DNA of 64,000 nucleotides, taken from assembly GCA_002707525.1 (NCBI GenBank), contig PAND01000004.1, forward strand, positions 68,479-132,478, read 5' to 3'. The stretch is from Flavobacteriales bacterium. GTDB lineage: Bacteria; Bacteroidota; Bacteroidia; Flavobacteriales; Schleiferiaceae. Shown piece by piece: positions 18,387-26,817 of this stretch. A program made the position numbers and the translations under genes. Under the pieces are notes generated by a model. The model was not told the origin of the DNA, did no database searches, and was given only the letters and a program-made list of their open reading frames with translations. The stretch's first letter is position 1. Each line of letters starts with the position of its first letter.

Positions 18387-19667
18387 ATGAACCTATTAGC
18401 AAACGACCCTTCTAGAAAGAGCTGGCTTCCTGTGCCGTCAGGATCCGATTTCCCGATTCAAAATTTACCCTTTGGTGTATTCATCCCAGAGGACGATATT
18501 ATCACTACCGGAACAAGAATCGGAGACACTGCCATTGACTTAAGCGTATTACATCAGCTAGGATATTTTGAAGGCATAGACCTTCCAGATGATGTTTTCT
18601 TGCAAGACACACTTAATGATTTTATTGCACTAGGACGCCCCATATGGAGGTCCGTTCGCAATAGATTAGCTGAAATCTTTGATTACGCAAATACTACTAT
18701 CAAGAACAACATTGCCCATCAAAACAAAGCGTTATTTCCAGTCAGTCAAGTACAGATGTTAATGCCTGTATATGTGCAAGACTATACGGATTTCTATAGT
18801 TCTATTGAGCATGCTACTAACGTTGGAAAGATGTTTAGAGATCCAGAAAATGCCTTGCTACCCAATTGGAAGCATATTCCTGTGGGCTACCATGGAAGAA
18901 GTTCTTCTATTGTAATTAGTGGAGTGGACCTTCATCGTCCTAAAGGACAACGCATGGCACCCGGGGCAAATACCCCTACTTTTGGACCAAGTATACGAAT
19001 GGACTTTGAATTAGAGTTGGCGTTTATTACCGGCGAAGGGAAACCAATGGGTAACAGAATACAAGCAAACGAAGCAGACGAATACATCTTCGGAATGGTT
19101 CTTTTTAACGACTGGAGTGCACGTGATATTCAAAAATGGGAATATGTGCCGCTTGGACCTTTCCTTGGAAAGAGTTTTGGTTCAAGTATCAGTCCTTGGG
19201 TGGTAACCAAGGATGCGCTAGAACCATTCAAGGTGAGTGGGCCTCTTCAAGACCCTCCAGTGCTTCCTTATTTACAGACAGAAGGAGAAAATAATTATGA
19301 TATTAAGTTAGAAGTAGAATTAACTCCGGACGGAAAGAAAGGTACCGTGATTTCCAAGTCCAACTATAAATACATGTATTGGAATCAGTGTCAGCAATTG
19401 GCTCACCACACTGTAAACGGATGTAATATTAACGCCGGGGATATGATGGCTTCAGGTACAATCTCTGGTACATCAAAAGATAGTTATGGGTCTATGCTCG
19501 AATTAAGTTGGGCAGGTAAAGAGCCTATCACCTTAGATACCGGCGAGCGCAGGACTTTTATTGAAGACGGCGATACCGTCACAATGAGAGGACACTGTGA
19601 TAACGGAGAAATCCGGATTGGTTTTGGAGAAGTTAGTTCCACGCTCCTTCCTGCTATTGATGATTAA
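18387..19667 (+). CDS. fahA: fumarylacetoacetase
   Basis: Hydrolyses fumarylacetoacetate to fumarate and acetoacetate, ending tyrosine degradation. The 426-residue length is normal. Landmarks are VQDYTDFYSSIEHATNVG (metal aspartate), GYHGRSSSIVISG (catalytic histidine region), DFELELAFITG (metal glutamates) and NDWSARDIQKWEYVPLGPF. It is 20 bp after hpd. The glutathione-dependent maleylacetoacetate isomerase normally needed between HmgA and FahA is not encoded nearby. Confidence 0.95.
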   Translation: MNLLANDPSRKSWLPVPSGSDFPIQNLPFGVFIPEDDIITTGTRIGDTAIDLSVLHQLGYFEGIDLPDDVFLQDTLNDFIALGRPIWRSVRNRLAEIFDYANTTIKNNIAHQNKALFPVSQVQMLMPVYVQDYTDFYSSIEHATNVGKMFRDPENALLPNWKHIPVGYHGRSSSIVISGVDLHRPKGQRMAPGANTPTFGPSIRMDFELELAFITGEGKPMGNRIQANEADEYIFGMVLFNDWSARDIQKWEYVPLGPFLGKSFGSSISPWVVTKDALEPFKVSGPLQDPPVLPYLQTEGENNYDIKLEVELTPDGKKGTVISKSNYKYMYWNQCQQLAHHTVNGCNINAGDMMASGTISGTSKDSYGSMLELSWAGKEPITLDTGERRTFIEDGDTVTMRGHCDNGEIRIGFGEVSSTLLPAIDD

Positions 19668-19746
19668 TATTCAACATTAGCTTTTCCAAAAACAGCGTTA
19701 AAAGGCCTTTTTTCTTAACTTTTAGTCGACCATAATAATCCAATCT

Positions 19747-20466
19747 ATGTCACAGAATAATTACATCTCCAAGGTAATAGCAGATGCTCATGAAGCGCTA
19801 GAAGGTTTGGAAGATAATATGACCGTAATGTTTGGCGGATTTGGACTTTGCGGTATTCCGGAAAATTCAATTGCTGCTATCCGAGATAAAGGTACTTCAG
19901 GAATCACGTGTATTTCAAATAATGCAGGAGTAGACGATTTTGGACTAGGTTTATTGTTGCATACTAGGCAAATAAAAAAAATGATTGCCTCCTATGTGGG
20001 CGAAAACGATGAATTTGAACGCCAAATGCTCAGTGGTGAGCTTGAAGTGGACCTTGTCCCTCAAGGGACATTGGCCGAACGCTGCAGGGCGGCAGGTGCA
20101 GGTATTCCCGCGTTTTTCACTCCAGCAGGGTACGGCACTGAAGTAGCAGAAGGCAAAGAAGTTCGAATATTTGACGGGAAGCCACATATTTTAGAACATG
20201 CCTTTCATGCACCTTTTGCTTTTGTTAAAGCGTGGAAGGGTGATAAGGCAGGGAACCTAATCTTTAAAGGGACTGCACGCAACTTTAACCCTATGATGGC
20301 CATGGCTGGAAAAACCACAGTTGTAGAGGTAGAAGAACTAGTCGAAGTAGGAGAACTTGATCCAAATAGCATTCATGTGCCAGGAATTTTTGTTCAGCGC
20401 ATATTTGAAGGAAAGGGCTATGAAAAAAGAATTGAACAACGCACTATTCGTGCAAAAGTTGAATAA
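19747..20466 (+). CDS. scoA: succinyl-CoA:3-ketoacid CoA-transferase subunit A
   Basis: A 239-residue alpha subunit of the enzyme that activates acetoacetate with CoA from succinyl-CoA. The nucleotide-loop motif is [14 protein letters not shown], followed by [12 protein letters not shown] and [15 protein letters not shown]. It lies 79 bp after fahA, which releases acetoacetate, so the two units form a route from tyrosine to acetyl-CoA. Confidence 0.94.
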   Translation: MSQNNYISKVIADAHEALEGLEDNMTVMFGGFGLCGIPENSIAAIRDKGTSGITCISNNAGVDDFGLGLLLHTRQIKKMIASYVGENDEFERQMLSGELEVDLVPQGTLAERCRAAGAGIPAFFTPAGYGTEVAEGKEVRIFDGKPHILEHAFHAPFAFVKAWKGDKAGNLIFKGTARNFNPMMAMAGKTTVVEVEELVEVGELDPNSIHVPGIFVQRIFEGKGYEKRIEQRTIRAKVE

Positions 20467-20468
20467 CT

Positions 20469-21128
20469 ATGGGGTTGAATAAGGATCAAATTGCTCAGCG
20501 AATAGCACAGGAACTGCAAAACGGTTGGTATGTGAATTTAGGTATTGGTATCCCCACTTTAGTAGCCAATCATATACCACAAGGAATTAATATAGAATTC
20601 CAAAGTGAGAACGGTATTTTGGGCATGGGTCCCTTTCCTATCGAAGGTGACGAAGATGCAGATTTAATCAATGCTGGAAAGCAAACTATAACAGCTTTAC
20701 CTGGTGCCTCTTTCTTTTCTAGCGCAACAAGCTTTGCCATGATTCGCGGACAACACGTTCAGCTCACGGTTTTGGGCGCAATGGAGGTGAGCGACAGTGG
20801 AGACATTGCCAATTGGAAGATTCCAGGTAGAATGGTAAAAGGTATGGGTGGGGCAATGGACCTAGTGGCCTCTGCAGATAATATCATTGTTGCCATGCAG
20901 CATACGAATAGACGTGGGGAAAGCAAATTACTCCCTTCTTGTTCCCTTCCCCTAACTGGTGTAGCCTGCGTGAAGAAAATAGTTACAGATTTAGCTGTTC
21001 TAGAAATACATCCTGATAGAGGTTTTGTGCTACTTGAAAAGGCCCCAGGAGTATCCGTACAAGAAATTCAAGAGAAAACTGCAGGACGCTTGTTCGTGGA
21101 AGGCGAGATACCTGAAATGAGGCTATAG
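20469..21128 (+). CDS. scoB: succinyl-CoA:3-ketoacid CoA-transferase subunit B
   Basis: The 219-residue beta subunit, starting 2 bp after scoA. The glutamate that forms the CoA thioester is E47 in [13 protein letters not shown]. Other family blocks are [15 protein letters not shown] and [18 protein letters not shown]. It ends 28 bp before the convergent tolC-like gene. Confidence 0.95.
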   Translation: MGLNKDQIAQRIAQELQNGWYVNLGIGIPTLVANHIPQGINIEFQSENGILGMGPFPIEGDEDADLINAGKQTITALPGASFFSSATSFAMIRGQHVQLTVLGAMEVSDSGDIANWKIPGRMVKGMGGAMDLVASADNIIVAMQHTNRRGESKLLPSCSLPLTGVACVKKIVTDLAVLEIHPDRGFVLLEKAPGVSVQEIQEKTAGRLFVEGEIPEMRL

Positions 21129-21156
21129 CGAACGTCTTATTAGAATTGTAGAAGAT

Positions 21157-22488
21157 TTACCTCGTCGAGTCATTTTTCTCAATAGTGTCCACTAATGCTC
21201 CCATCAACTGATATAATGCAATCTGCGCATTCACGGCGCGAAATTCAGCAGAAGATTTCCCGTTCTCTGCTGTATACCAAGCGAGTTGCGCTTGACGTTG
21301 TTCCAAAGAGGAGACCTGCCCTAGACTATACAACTCATTAATCTTCAGCATTCTAAGATTAGCCACTGCAGCATTATCCGATTCGATTTTTGCCACTGCA
21401 GCAGCATTATTAAAGGTGCGAACTGCATTTTTAACAGTATTCTCAAGAAGTTCTTGAGTCTGAGCCTGACGATGCTCTGCCTTTAAAACCTCTAGCTTAG
21501 AGTTTTGACGCTGCGTACGACTTTGAAACCCGTTGAATATAGCATACTGGAGATTAATGCCTGTATTCAGACCATTTTGTTGAGAAGCCGTTAAGAAGCC
21601 TGCCTCTGCCTGACTTTGATTAATTCCATAAGCAGCTTGAGCAGAAACCGTTGGAAATAGAGTTGCGTTTTGTAATTGCTGCTGAACTAGTGCCGTCTCA
21701 GAAGAAATAGTAGCAAGCCGCACAGAAGTATTGCCGGCATACATGATTGCCAAGGTTTCACTTTCATCAAACTCTTGTTCAAGATTCAGTGTAGTTTCAT
21801 CTGCTACGAGGTATTCTTGGTCATAACCTATAAAAGATGCAAAAGAGTTTTTAGCCGACTCTAATTGAGTCTTTGCTTCCATTAACTCTACCCTATCACG
21901 ATTCATATCTACTTGAGCCGCCATAAATTCTGTAGAATTTGAACCGCCGAGTTCATTGGTCAATCGAGCTTTTTCAAAACGGTTCTTTGAAATAGAGAAG
22001 TTTTCATTTGCAATGAATACACTGCGTTGCAAGAGTGAAACTGCAGTGTATTGAGACCATACTTGAGCAATCGTACTTTCAAGTGCCTGCTTCTCTTTTA
22101 GAGAGGCTGCTTCATTCGCATATTTAAGCAGTTGATAACTACGCTGAATACGTCCACCAGCAAACAGTACTTGGCTAATACCAACGGAAAGGTTCTGGGA
22201 TAATGACTCAGCACCTTCAACATCCTGTGTTTGGCCAGTTGCAAATTCAAGATTTGAATTTTGATTGCTATAATTTGTTCCTGCAGAAGCAGTAATGGCA
22301 GGAAGTCGACCTGCATTGCCGAACGTAGCGTTATTTTCGGCCTGTTGTGCATCTAATCGGGCGATGTGTAAATCGTGGTTGTGTGACAACGCCAATTGCA
22401 ATGACCTATCTAAAGTTAATACATTTTGACTTTGACTGCTAAACCCTATTAAAAGCGTGACCGCAAGAGAAATTATCCTATTCAGCAT
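21157..22488 (-). CDS. TolC-family outer membrane efflux protein
   Basis: A 443-residue protein with a signal peptide (about 1-20) and two similar alpha-helical/barrel halves rich in A, Q, N and E, typical of trimeric outer-membrane ducts. Its start overlaps the end of the RND pump gene by 11 bp, so it is the exit channel of the same tripartite system. Confidence 0.9.
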   Translation of the reverse strand: MLNRIISLAVTLLIGFSSQSQNVLTLDRSLQLALSHNHDLHIARLDAQQAENNATFGNAGRLPAITASAGTNYSNQNSNLEFATGQTQDVEGAESLSQNLSVGISQVLFAGGRIQRSYQLLKYANEAASLKEKQALESTIAQVWSQYTAVSLLQRSVFIANENFSISKNRFEKARLTNELGGSNSTEFMAAQVDMNRDRVELMEAKTQLESAKNSFASFIGYDQEYLVADETTLNLEQEFDESETLAIMYAGNTSVRLATISSETALVQQQLQNATLFPTVSAQAAYGINQSQAEAGFLTASQQNGLNTGINLQYAIFNGFQSRTQRQNSKLEVLKAEHRQAQTQELLENTVKNAVRTFNNAAAVAKIESDNAAVANLRMLKINELYSLGQVSSLEQRQAQLAWYTAENGKSSAEFRAVNAQIALYQLMGALVDTIEKNDSTR

Positions 22489-25400
22489 CGTTCAATTCTT
22501 TAAAGTATTGTTCGCTCTTCATTTCTTTAATTGCCGGCTCTACTTCTTCACGCGAAGGCTTCTGATTCGTCCAAACGTGTCTAATTAGCACCCTAGAATC
22601 GTTGACTAAAGCCATCATAGAAGGTAGTACTAACAGCGTCAGCATGGTTGCAAATCCAATTCCGTAGGCTATAGAAACTGCCATGGGAATAAGAAATTGC
22701 GCCTGAAAAGAAGTCTCAAATATTAACGGCGCTAGACCGGCTATAGTGGTAATCGTAGTTAAGAAAATTGCCCTAAATCGACTAATACCCGCATTATAAA
22801 TAGCATCATAAACCTTCTGGCCGCTCTTGACATTAATGTTGTATTTACTAACCAATACAAGACTATCGTTGACAATAATTCCAATCAACGCCACCACACC
22901 AAGAAAACTCAGTATCGACATTGGCATTCCGTGCAGCCAGTGGCCCCATGCAACGCCAGTAAGACTTAACGGTATCAGTAACATGATAACTATGGTTTGT
23001 ACTAAGGATCTAAAGGTAAAAGTGATTGTCAAAATTATCAGGAAGAGAATTAATGGCATCACAGTCTGTGAACTGTCTTGTGTCTTTTGACTCTCTTTTT
23101 GCTGTCCTTCATATCGAGCTTTAACTGACGGATATTTTGCGAAAATATCAGGTAATATGTCGGCCTTAATTTGAGAGAGTAAAGCGGGGGCAGAACCATT
23201 TGGGCTGCTTAACGAACTTTCCACCCTGTACTCGCGCTGTCCATCAAGGTGGTTAATATTTACTGTTCCTCTTTCAATGGAATAGTTCGCTAACTCACGT
23301 AGCGGAATATTTCCTTGTGGGGTTGAAATAAGCATCTCCTCAAGGTCCCACAATTGTTTACGATCCTTTTCATCTAAGCGCACCCATACTTTTACTTCAT
23401 CTTCTCCTCTTTGTAAGCGCTGAACTTGCGCGCCAAAGAAGGTTTCGCGCACTTGAGACATCACTACACCCGGAGTTAGCCCTAAGAAACGCGCTTTATC
23501 CGTAAGCTCAAGAGTTACTTCGCGAATACCTTTTTGATCATTGTCTATGACATCAGAAAGGGCTTCCATTAGTTTGAGTTTTGCTTTAAGTTCTTCTTTG
23601 GCTGCCCTAAGTTCTACTAAATCAAAACTGACTAAGGAGATGGAAATTGGCTTTCCAAATGCTTGTACGCCACCAAAGCTCAAATTATCGGCACCCTCTA
23701 TTTCTCCAGTAACCGCTCTAATATCATTTTCTATAAGATAGGATGGTGTGCCCCTGGTCTCACTATCTAAAAGAATCACATTTAAACGTGCTTTAGATGA
23801 AATAGGACCTATATTCTTTTGAATTGCTTTGACAACGTCTAACCCGTCCTCACGTTCCGATTTATACTGACTGTTGACTTCCCAAACATTTGCTTCTATT
23901 TGGTCAATCCATTTCTGTGTGACGGCCTCATTGGTTCCGGCTGGCATATCTAAACTAATACTCAAATTATCTCGTTCAATGAACGGGAAAAATTGCGTTC
24001 GGATGATTCCACCGCCCATAGCTCCAAACGTGATGAACATCACTGCAAAGAAAAAGCTGATTGTAATAATCTTATTGTTCAAAGACCAACGCAGAAATGG
24101 CGAATAAATTCGATCTCTAAATTTGAAAAGTACGCCTGTAGCAAAAGACTGTACGGGATTCTTTTTAGCATTTCTCTCAAGCTTTGCATGGCTTAAATGG
24201 GTTGGTAAAAACAACAACCCTTCTATGAGCGAAACAGCAAGAGTAGCAATTACAATAAAAGCCATCTCTGAAAAAAAGTCTCCCGCCCTACCGTCTAAGA
24301 AGAAGAAGGATGAAAATGCAATAATGGTGGTTAGCACGGCACTAACAACTGACGGAATTACTTCAATTGTGCCATCCAAAGCGGCTCTGAGCAACGGTTT
24401 TCCACGCTCAAAGTGAGCGTATATATTTTCCGCAATTACAATACCGTCATCAACAAGGATTCCTATGACAACAATCATCCCAAAAAGGGAAATCACATTA
24501 ATAGTAATGCCAAAATATGTGGCCAATACAAACATACCAGCGAAGGATACTGGAATGCCTATTGCAACCCAAAATGCCAATCTAAGGTTTAAGAATAACG
24601 TAAGTAAGACAAGTACTAGAAAGAAGCCCAACAGGCCGTTTTCCAGGAGTAAATCCTTGCGCTGTTGTAAGGTTATAGAAAAGTCAGTTATCACATCCAA
24701 TCGCATGTGATTGCGGCTTTCATTGTAATCTTTTACGTAATTATTTACAAATTCACATGTGCTAAGTAGATCTTCTTGATCGGTATTGTTTACACTAATT
24801 TCTACTGAATTAATCCCATTGAATGCAGCACGAGCTGGGCTGTCAGACCAGCGATTATGAACTTTACCCACTTCCTTCAATCGAATTGTTTGCCCCAAAG
24901 GAGTGGTGTACACAATAATATTTTGTAGCTCTTTTGCATCGTATTGCTTATTACGTGATCGAATAAGCATCTCCTCCTGCGTTCCTTTGATTGTTCCGCC
25001 TGTTATATCAAGGTTCGTTGCCCTTAGGGCATTAGCGATCTGGGATAAACTCAAATTATATTTTCGCAGCGTGCTTTTATCTAGAGCTATTTCTATTTCT
25101 TCATTAGGGAACCCGCTAAGCGAAACTTTAGAGATCCCATCTTGTAAACGAAGTTCTTGCTCAATTTTTCTGCCCTCTTGCTTCAGCGAAATGAGATCTA
25201 CCCCTTCTCCTGTTAAGGCCATACTTATGGCTAACGTTCGATTCTCTCTTTTGGCGACTCGAATTGGCTCGAGGCCTGTTGGAAAAGACGCCACACTCTG
25301 AACAGCATTTTTTACATCCTCCAAAACCAGATCAGTATTGTACCCCTTAATTACTTTAACATTGATGGAGGCACGGTTCTCGTTTGATGTAGACGTGTAT

Positions 25401-25639
25401 TGCTCAATCCCGGTTAAGCCCTTAAGATTCTGTTCTATCTTATTTACAACACCCTCCTCAATTTCTTCAGGAGATGCTCCAGGGTATACTGCCGTAATGG
25501 TAATATCACGACTTTCTACTAGAGGAAAAAAGGTCGTATTGAGCTTTCCAAAGCTGATCCAACCAAAGAAAAAGAAACCAATAAGTAAGGCATCTACGCC
25601 TACTGGGTACTTGATGAAAAATTCGATTAATCTTTTCAT
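22478..25639 (-). CDS. RND-family efflux transporter permease
   Basis: A 1053-residue inner-membrane proton-driven pump with the two-fold repeat of the RND superfamily. The first repeat has the twin aspartates of the proton relay in ILVDDGIVIAENIY (about residues 394-407), and the second has IIVNDSLVLVSKYN. Porter-domain landmarks include VYPGASPEEIEEGVVNKIE and IKGYNTDLVLEDVKNAV. It belongs to the AcrB-like rather than the heavy-metal type as far as can be seen. It is 6 bp downstream of the adaptor gene and overlaps the TolC gene. The substrate is unknown. Confidence 0.93.
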   Translation of the reverse strand: MKRLIEFFIKYPVGVDALLIGFFFFGWISFGKLNTTFFPLVESRDITITAVYPGASPEEIEEGVVNKIEQNLKGLTGIEQYTSTSNENRASINVKVIKGYNTDLVLEDVKNAVQSVASFPTGLEPIRVAKRENRTLAISMALTGEGVDLISLKQEGRKIEQELRLQDGISKVSLSGFPNEEIEIALDKSTLRKYNLSLSQIANALRATNLDITGGTIKGTQEEMLIRSRNKQYDAKELQNIIVYTTPLGQTIRLKEVGKVHNRWSDSPARAAFNGINSVEISVNNTDQEDLLSTCEFVNNYVKDYNESRNHMRLDVITDFSITLQQRKDLLLENGLLGFFLVLVLLTLFLNLRLAFWVAIGIPVSFAGMFVLATYFGITINVISLFGMIVVIGILVDDGIVIAENIYAHFERGKPLLRAALDGTIEVIPSVVSAVLTTIIAFSSFFFLDGRAGDFFSEMAFIVIATLAVSLIEGLLFLPTHLSHAKLERNAKKNPVQSFATGVLFKFRDRIYSPFLRWSLNNKIITISFFFAVMFITFGAMGGGIIRTQFFPFIERDNLSISLDMPAGTNEAVTQKWIDQIEANVWEVNSQYKSEREDGLDVVKAIQKNIGPISSKARLNVILLDSETRGTPSYLIENDIRAVTGEIEGADNLSFGGVQAFGKPISISLVSFDLVELRAAKEELKAKLKLMEALSDVIDNDQKGIREVTLELTDKARFLGLTPGVVMSQVRETFFGAQVQRLQRGEDEVKVWVRLDEKDRKQLWDLEEMLISTPQGNIPLRELANYSIERGTVNINHLDGQREYRVESSLSSPNGSAPALLSQIKADILPDIFAKYPSVKARYEGQQKESQKTQDSSQTVMPLILFLIILTITFTFRSLVQTIVIMLLIPLSLTGVAWGHWLHGMPMSILSFLGVVALIGIIVNDSLVLVSKYNINVKSGQKVYDAIYNAGISRFRAIFLTTITTIAGLAPLIFETSFQAQFLIPMAVSIAYGIGFATMLTLLVLPSMMALVNDSRVLIRHVWTNQKPSREEVEPAIKEMKSEQYFKELNDAE

Positions 25640-25645
25640 TGACCC

Positions 25646-26752
25646 TTATTTAACTGGAGAAACCACAAGTCCAGACGCTGCCTTGATACTCGGTTCGTTA
25701 ACTAAAACTGCACCTTGGTCAATGCCTTTTACGATCACTTCGTTATCCAGCCATTCCACTACTTCAACAGAAACTTTAGCTAGTACACTATCCTCTTCAA
25801 TAGTAAAGACATATGTATTATCAAAAACCATAGATGCAGGTAAGGTAAGCGCATTGAATACTTCAATTCCCTTAATTTGACCGGTCAAGTACATACCTTC
25901 ACGAAGCTTATTGCCTTGAAGGGTGATAACAATACTAATACTTTGCGATGCACCATCTACTACCGGCGCTATTCGCATAATTTTACCCGTCCAGTCACCC
26001 TCAACATCAGGCGAGGTAAAAGTTACTTGTTGACCTAAAACTAATTGATCTGCGTAGCTCAAACTAACGGCACTTCTTAATTCGTATGTATTGGTATTAA
26101 TGAAAGTTCCAAGTGGACGTCCAGGACTAATCAAGTTTCCAGGCTTGACATTCACGCTTGCAACAACACCATTAAACGGGGCGTTAATACTGAATTTGGA
26201 GAGTCGTTCTTCAGCACTCTTACTTTGAAAATACGCTCCTTGAATTCCGCGTGCTATCAGAAACTTCTCTAATTTTCCTTCCACCTGAGGAAGCGCAGTA
26301 AACGCATTTTGTAGGTTACATGCATCGTAATATGCTTTGAATCTATCATAATCCAAAGGAAAGTCTTGTGCTAAATCTGGAAGGATGGCTAAAAGAGCGT
26401 TGATGAAATTTCCTTTTATACTCATGGCATTTGCACGAGCTTCGCTATCGTCTAACCCTATTATGGTTTCACCCTCTAAAAATTCAGTCCCCTCTTCAAA
26501 AGGGTGGCTTGCTCTTTTAAATGTACCACTAACTTCTGCCAATAACTCTGTACGTTGTGCAGCATTGAGTTTACCGTAAATAGTCAATGGCAATTCAATA
26601 GTATCAAGGTCTGCAGTAAATACATTAACCTGAAGTTTTCGCAGGTCTTCTTTTATCTCTTCTTTTTTAGACATATTTCCTAATGTCTTTGAAATAAAAA
26701 GTCCAACAGCAAGTATTGCCGCTGCAATTATGACGTTTTTAATCCACTTCAT
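25646..26752 (-). CDS. periplasmic adaptor subunit (HlyD/MFP family)
   Basis: A 368-residue membrane fusion protein: an N-terminal anchor helix (about 5-20), a lipoyl-like half (ELLAEVSGTFKRASHPFEEG and later SINAPFNGVVASVNVKPGNL), a short hairpin and a beta-barrel region (LVLGQQVTFTSPDVEGDWTG). It bridges the RND pump and the TolC duct. First gene of the adaptor-pump-duct operon, 65 bp after polA on the same strand. Confidence 0.9.
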   Translation of the reverse strand: MKWIKNVIIAAAILAVGLFISKTLGNMSKKEEIKEDLRKLQVNVFTADLDTIELPLTIYGKLNAAQRTELLAEVSGTFKRASHPFEEGTEFLEGETIIGLDDSEARANAMSIKGNFINALLAILPDLAQDFPLDYDRFKAYYDACNLQNAFTALPQVEGKLEKFLIARGIQGAYFQSKSAEERLSKFSINAPFNGVVASVNVKPGNLISPGRPLGTFINTNTYELRSAVSLSYADQLVLGQQVTFTSPDVEGDWTGKIMRIAPVVDGASQSISIVITLQGNKLREGMYLTGQIKGIEVFNALTLPASMVFDNTYVFTIEEDSVLAKVSVEVVEWLDNEVIVKGIDQGAVLVNEPSIKAASGLVVSPVK

Positions 26753-26817
26753 TATCTATTGTATTTAGGTTTGTAGTGATTTGTGCTAAGGTTTGTTTGG
26801 TTATAAACGCACTGTAT

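Noticed and set aside
19692..19712. AAAAGGCCTTTT palindrome followed by T residues after fahA
   Set aside because: The stem is short with no loop space, so it is not a convincing terminator.
25338..25880. 180-residue frame antisense to the RND pump and adaptor genes
   Set aside because: It overlaps two well-supported genes, has no domain and a serine/threonine-rich shadow composition.
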